Source of the DNA: Morchella semilibera
Taxonomy: Eukaryota > Ascomycota > Pezizomycetes > Pezizales > Morchellaceae
Assembly: GCA_009192285.1 (NCBI GenBank)
Contig: CM018608.1
Span: 1,630,201-1,694,200, forward strand
Length of the DNA: 64,000 nt
Reading direction: 5' to 3'
The notes under the pieces: model-generated
The model's database searches: none
Told to the model about the DNA's origin: nothing
Seen by the model: the letters and a program-made list of their open reading frames with translations, nothing else
Made by a program: the position numbers and the translations under genes
Shown: piece after piece, positions 59,060 through 64,000 of the stretch
Layout: each line of letters begins with the position of its first letter
Position numbering within the stretch: position 1 is the stretch's first letter

Positions 59060-61019
59060 GTATAACACAATTATATACTAATGTTACATTGACATAAGAA
59101 CTCATACCAAACGAGGTGTTATAATTTTTACGAATTATCAGGATAATATCTCCATTACAAGCTGCATATGTGTCATGTCTTTATAAATCTCTTGATTCAT
59201 TATGTGCCTCTTGACGCGGTTCTGTCTCATGTGCCGGTCTCTTGCGCAACATCGGCGGAAGGCATACTCCTAATGGGGGTCCAGCGTTGAGGTATGCATA
59301 CGAAAACTCGAGGAGTTGGGGCATACATACCACGTGAGAATTTGCCACATACGAAATCCCGATCCTTTTGGGTGACCCCAAAGAGCGGAATCTCTGGAAC
59401 TCATAAGCCGTAAGGGAAAAATTAATTCTGATACTCACAAGGAAGCTTTCCAGCATCTACTCTAAATTAATAACACGATTACAGTACATCTCTGTGTTCC
59501 TCCAGGATTCCCCATATATATTTACTCAACACTTATTGGTCTAGTCGATACAATACAAGAAACAAGGCATTGAGTTTTGTACTACCACACTTATCTAACT
59601 CATACACTCACTTTCTTCCTCGATGGCACTTCTCCGCGAGATTCCCGCCCGGACATGCGCGTTCGGGGTGCTTGTCCATATACAGTAGAGTATGCATAGA
59701 ATGTAACATCCGCATACGCAGTAAACGCCTTGCGCAGCCGAGTACTTTTTCCACGCACGCGTTTGTGCGTCATCGGATCCTATCATAACAACCCATGAGG
59801 TCCATCAAGCGGTGCCAGCGCATCCATAAGAGCACCGGTACAAGCCTGTTCAAAATATGACACGTCAACTCAGCTTATGTTGATTTTCAGTAATGCCTAG
59901 CTTGTATAATGGTGCCGCATATGAATCGATCAGAACTTATAATTAGGCCCTAGCTTTGCGCAAAAGACTCTAGAGTCTTTTTCCGGTAGCCTGGCCGGTT
60001 CCTATCTTCCCATCAACCAATCACACAAGTGGGGGAAGGCTCTAGTGGAGTCTTTTGCGTAAAGGGCATATTATCCCTTAGACGGATGAATTTTGTCAAT
60101 TCTCTGCTTAGATCAATTCTCTGCTTAGATCGTGCACGCACTTAGTAAGGGAATGTTTTAGGTGACGGTTTCCAAACAACCAATTGAAATTTAGAGTCCG
60201 TTGCCACGTAAAGCTGGAACCCGCTCAAAAAGGCATGCAGCGAATTGGCAAGATCTATCCGTCCATGAGATACAGCTTCATTTACTTGGGGCCTCTCCCC
60301 TATCTACTCAGCTCGCTAGCTGCTTGGCCTAAATTAAATTAATCTAGTCAATCGGGATTAGATTGCCCCTTCTATTAATTAGATCCATCCATTGGGTACC
60401 CGTCTTGGGTAATAATTGATAGCATACCTATGAGAAGGGATTTTTTTGGAGCCCTTGGGTAGGGTGGGGGCCTGAGAGCATATCTTAAGCTGTCAATGCT
60501 GATCCCCTATAATAACAATTCAAAGTTTGTATGGGGATCAATTATTAAATGTGAGGATAGCAAATGTCAGGAATATTTTCTTTTTCTTGGGGGGGCAGCA
60601 TTTGCTGGCGGCTCAAGAAAGATATATTCTGTATGGGATGCCTACTTGTACTTGTGGGTTTGACAAGCTTAGGAAGGGCTCTCAACATCACTTGCGGGCA
60701 GATAATATTCGAATTTCATAATCGCCTCCTACTCCTATTAAGCGGCCTTGGTCCCCTTCAAATATAGTCTATACTTTTACCACGAATCTTCATTTTCACG
60801 TTGGAGTTTGGAGGGGTCCCGGGTGTAGTGAATTTTAGATTTGAGCTTTTGACTATCTATTTGATTTCATCAACCCTTTTGTTTCAAACGTGAGCTATGT
60901 CCCGCTTTAATCAATTGACACTCTGCATGATATATACTGACATAACCTGATTGCCCGTTACAGATAATTGAAACGTCCTTTGAATACTCTCATACCCGTA
61001 TATCACACCCGCGTACCCG
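59060..61019. other. intergenic region
   Basis: No gene. It includes an inverted repeat (59947-60068), a 15-bp direct repeat CAATTCTCTGCTTAG near 60098-60130, AT-rich DNA, and the likely promoter of the membrane-protein gene starting at 61020. The frames at 59456-59181 and 60527-60767 lack protein features. Confidence 0.6.
59947..60068. repeat. inverted repeat GCGCAAAAGACTC, possible MITE
   Basis: The left arm GCCCTAGCTTTGCGCAAAAG continues ACTCTAGAG. The right arm in reverse complement is GCCCTTTACGCAAAAG then ACTCCACTAGAG. The arms match with small gaps over about 25 bp, and the span is 122 bp. There is no clear TA duplication, so class assignment is open. Confidence 0.6.
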
Positions 61020-62791
61020 ATGGATCCCTACCTCCTGTGTAGAGCGCTCCCCGTGTTGCTCCTTTCTTTGTTCATAGAGGCCTTCGTTTTGGCTCTCCCT
61101 TTTCCGGGCTCTCTTGATGAAACGGCCGTTCATTACCACAACAATGTGATCGGAGAAATCAGATATCATGCTGAGCCAGTTGGCCGAGGAACCCTTGGAA
61201 TTCTCTTTAGCTGTACAGCTACCTATATCTTCTGCGTGTGGACCTGTTTACATCCAAATATACTCCCCGAGGTCTCCGATGGCATCAGGATATGGTACAA
61301 GGTGGTGTTGATGTTTATGTCTGTATTGGTGCCTGAGGGTATTATCATCTGTGCTTTTGGAGAATGGAGGCAAGCGGTGGAACTCGAGAAAAAATGGAAG
61401 GCAAAGATGAAGGCCGACAATAAGCCGAAAGAGATCCAGGAATGTCTAGGGATGGATGGAGCATTCTTCGTCCTCATGGGGGATTTCGCGTCAGCAGGTT
61501 CGAACATGGTCCCCCAGGGGGTTCGCAGGGCAGTAGTGCTGCCGCAACAACTCATTCCGGCGCCGTTCCACCCAACTCCAGTTCTATCGAGCCTGCACCA
61601 GCATCGGATAAGAGCCATGTAGTATCTAATTCACAAGGGGCGCAACCTCCTTATGATACTTCTCTAGAACCCGGCGTTTATAGGACAGTTCTCACTCCCG
61701 CTGGTTTCATTCATTGTTTAGACAATGGTTTGATAGATGAGACTTCCTTCGATAAGCGTGCCATCATTGATAAAGGAAAAGCAAACCGAATTGCAAAGCT
61801 GTTGGCGTTCTTCCAGGCCCTATGGCTCATTGTCCAATCGTTTGCCCGCTGGCGGGATTTCCGTCATTTACCACTCACCTTGCTAGAGATTCATGTTCTC
61901 CTTCAAGTGGTCTGTACCACTTTTACGTACTTCTGCTGGTGGTCGAAGCCACTCGATGTTTCGGAACCGGTCTTTATAACTCTTGTGAAGGGGGTTGAGA
62001 CCAGCGCCGCCCAAAGCCAACCACCCGCAAGCACCTCTCACCTGCCAGATGCTATAAGACCCGACACCACTGCGCCTAGCGTTACTAAAGCGCAAACAAC
62101 AGAATCCGGACGCAAGCTCCAAGATCCCCCTCAATTTAGAGAAGCTTGGGAAATCAAAGAACTACTTGAAAGGAGTCGGGAAAATAAGGGCCTTCACTAC
62201 CTAACAACCCCAAAACCGAAATCGCATACGATTTGGGTTATGTTAAAGGCCCTGTCTGACGTTACAGCTCAGATTAACTCGGAGGCAAGCCTCGGTGTCT
62301 ATTCAATAGTTGCGGAGGGAGTTCTTGTGCTAGTATTTGGAGGTATGCATTTTCTTGCGTTAAACTATACTTTCGCTACCAAAATCGAAAGAACCTTATG
62401 GATTGTTGCTTGTTCCGGTGTCCTCATTCTGCCAATGATTGTCATTTTCATCGTTATCTTTACCAGATATGAAAGAGAACTATTTCGTATCATATGGGTG
62501 GTTCCTTTTGGTGCGATGGGGGATGACAACCTCCTGGTGTATGCCTTCAAGAGTATCCATGGGATATGCACCAGTAGAGCGGAGAAACACCGAGGAAGTC
62601 AAGGGAGGGACCTCCTATATCATGTATGGGTCTTCTATCACTATATTCTGGTTTGGACATGTATTATTTTACTTATTACTGCTCTTTCACTTTCTCTTTT
62701 TCTTACGGTGGAATCCTACATAAGTATGAGGTGTCCGCCTGAAGGGTCATTTGATACACCAAGGTGGAGTGACTGGTGGCCACATATATAG
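61020..62791 (+). CDS. multi-pass fungal membrane protein of unknown function
   Basis: Two-exon model: 61020-61497 and 61602-62791 (1668 nt, 555 aa, in phase). The intron position is uncertain within 61498-61620 because the surrounding sequence is variable. The N-terminus (residues 1-26) looks like a signal peptide or first helix. Then GRGTLGILFSCTATYIFCVW and LHPN are hallmarks of a widespread asco- and basidiomycete family. So are TLTPAGF-like VLTPAGFIHCLDNG, the DKGKAN segment, FFQALWLIVQSFARW, LTLLEIHVLLQVVCTTFTY and WWSKPLDV. Four or more C-terminal hydrophobic segments follow (about 290-530). Function is unknown in the family. The final residues are SDWWPHI. No disabling change is seen, and no neighbour suggests a role. 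Confidence 0.75.
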
Positions 62792-64000
62792 AGAGCAATG
62801 AAGCTAGATGTCAACTTTCATGCTAGATGGATATACTTCGGAAGGGTCTGATAGGAATTGAGAAATGATTTCTTATATATACGCTATCCCTCATTTTTGA
62901 TACCTTGAAGTGACTTCTTCCCAATGGAGCAGACATTTAGTATCCAGAGATCTCTAAGCACGTACTAGGCAATGGTAGAGAGAATAAATACTTGAAATTT
63001 CCCCAAGCAACTATTTTGTGTTGAGGTATTTGGGCGCATTTAGGTGTTGTCAAACACCATGGGTACACGTACATCTAGCTAGAGAGAAGGCTGAGCAATG
63101 TACGTACGAGCAGACTATCTCGGGTGAACTGTTTGCTGGTATATATATACGCGCTCTGGTGGCGCCTGGCTGGGCCATCCACATGCAACGTCAATCCAGC
63201 CATTTATAGTCCCTTACAAAGATTCAATGACCGTCAAGTTTGATATCAAATTGACACCCCACATAGCCCCAAGCGCAGAATCTGTTCATAATTTCAGAAA
63301 CCAATAAATATGTATTTTGCCTTTCAGATTTTGTGTGGAAAACTGTCGGATCATTCTACGTATATTTAGCTGGCTAAACCTCCACTTCTTATATTCTGTA
63401 ATTCACCAGCATCAAACCTCTCAAGGTGATGGGTATGGTATTCTGCCAGCTAAACCTATCTTACAACCTCTCTCGTCCACGCAAGAGCACATTTCTATAT
63501 ATGGTGTGGCGCGTCTTGAAGATCGGTATTTCGGCTGGAACACTCTTGGCTACTCCGAATGCTTTTGAACCAATTAGAGCATTGTAATCCAGCCACTTTA
63601 TGGCAGGAAGCAACATCTTAGCCACAACTCTGTAATGAAGGGGTATAAATGGGTATAATAAGGTTCTATTTTACTAGGTCTTGGCGTTTTTTATATACAA
63701 AAACAGGTAAATGGCATTGTTAATAACCTTTCAACAAGACAAGATATCAAAAATCTATGAAGCCAAAATCTTTATCATACCTATACCTACAATTTGGCTT
63801 CATAGATTTTTGATATCCTGTACGTCTGGTTGAAAAGTTATTCGCAGTGCAATTTAAGTCACCTTTAAGGTGTGCCGCACCATACCAGCTAGCACAAACC
63901 TACTAGCCCGAGATGGGCCAAGCGGACCTTGCGGGGCAGACTGCTATGCTGCCACATAGATGCTAATCTTTAAACCTATAGTAACCCCGGATCTCGTGCA
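62792..64000. other. 3' flank and intergenic DNA
   Basis: Non-coding. The frames at 63018-63209 and 63317-63568 lack protein character. It contains a strong inverted repeat (63711-63852). The window ends inside intergenic sequence. Confidence 0.55.
63711..63852. repeat. long inverted repeat, near-perfect 25-bp core
   Basis: GATATCAAAAATCTATGAAG followed by CCAAA at about 63743-63767 is matched exactly in reverse complement at about 63792-63816. Outer parts also pair (AATAACCTTTCAACAAGAC versus AATAACTTTTCAACCAGAC), giving arms of about 60 bp and a loop of about 25 bp. It would form a stable hairpin and is probably a MITE of a further family. A target duplication was not resolved. Confidence 0.75.

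Overview
The window looks like gene-poor chromosomal DNA of a filamentous ascomycete (Pezizomycotina). The evidence is short spliceosomal introns (about 37-110 nt, many with a CTAAC/CTGAC branch site before AG) and fungal families: a DUF7514 protein, a SAT4-type fungal rhodopsin-domain membrane protein, a DUF7025-AAA ATPase, a Clr5-TPR protein, a CYP65-like P450 and a secreted GMC oxidoreductase. All gene models were spliced by hand. Only about a fifth of the 64 kb codes for protein. The class is not certain.

Layout. 1-2039: AT-rich, with a G-rich tract. 2040-2576: small basic hypothetical protein. 2577-8108: intergenic, ending in CT and CA microsatellites before the DUF7514 gene (8109-10896, +). 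10897-16866: non-coding, with a TA-flanked MITE and a tRNA-Val-like sequence. 16867-18659 (-): nine-exon rhodopsin-domain gene. 24869-27375 (-): eight-exon DUF7025-AAA ATPase. 28959-29595 (-): disordered hypothetical protein. 31909-34106 (+): four-exon Clr5/NLR-like/TPR gene. 34107-40685: repeats only. 40686-42706 (+): eight-exon P450. 45534-46083 (-): small, possibly beta-trefoil protein. 50220-52484 (-): eight-exon GMC oxidoreductase. 57440-59059: 5'-truncated LINE with a 16-bp target-site duplication. 61020-62791 (+): multi-pass membrane protein. The rest is AT-rich DNA with hairpins and simple repeats.

The genes do not form an obvious pathway. The P450 and the GMC oxidase are both oxidative enzymes but lie 7.5 kb apart with no backbone biosynthetic gene, so they are not called a cluster. 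The AAA ATPase, the Clr5/NLR-like protein and the rhodopsin-domain protein belong to families that expand lineage-specifically in fungi.

The most unusual non-genic signals are these. (1) At least seven short inverted-repeat elements of different TIR families are flanked by TA, as expected for non-autonomous Tc1/mariner/pogo elements. (2) The palindrome TACATGTA occurs about 27 times, against one or two expected, always outside the exons resolved here. (3) One TIR element carries a Pol III-like A box, B box and T-run.
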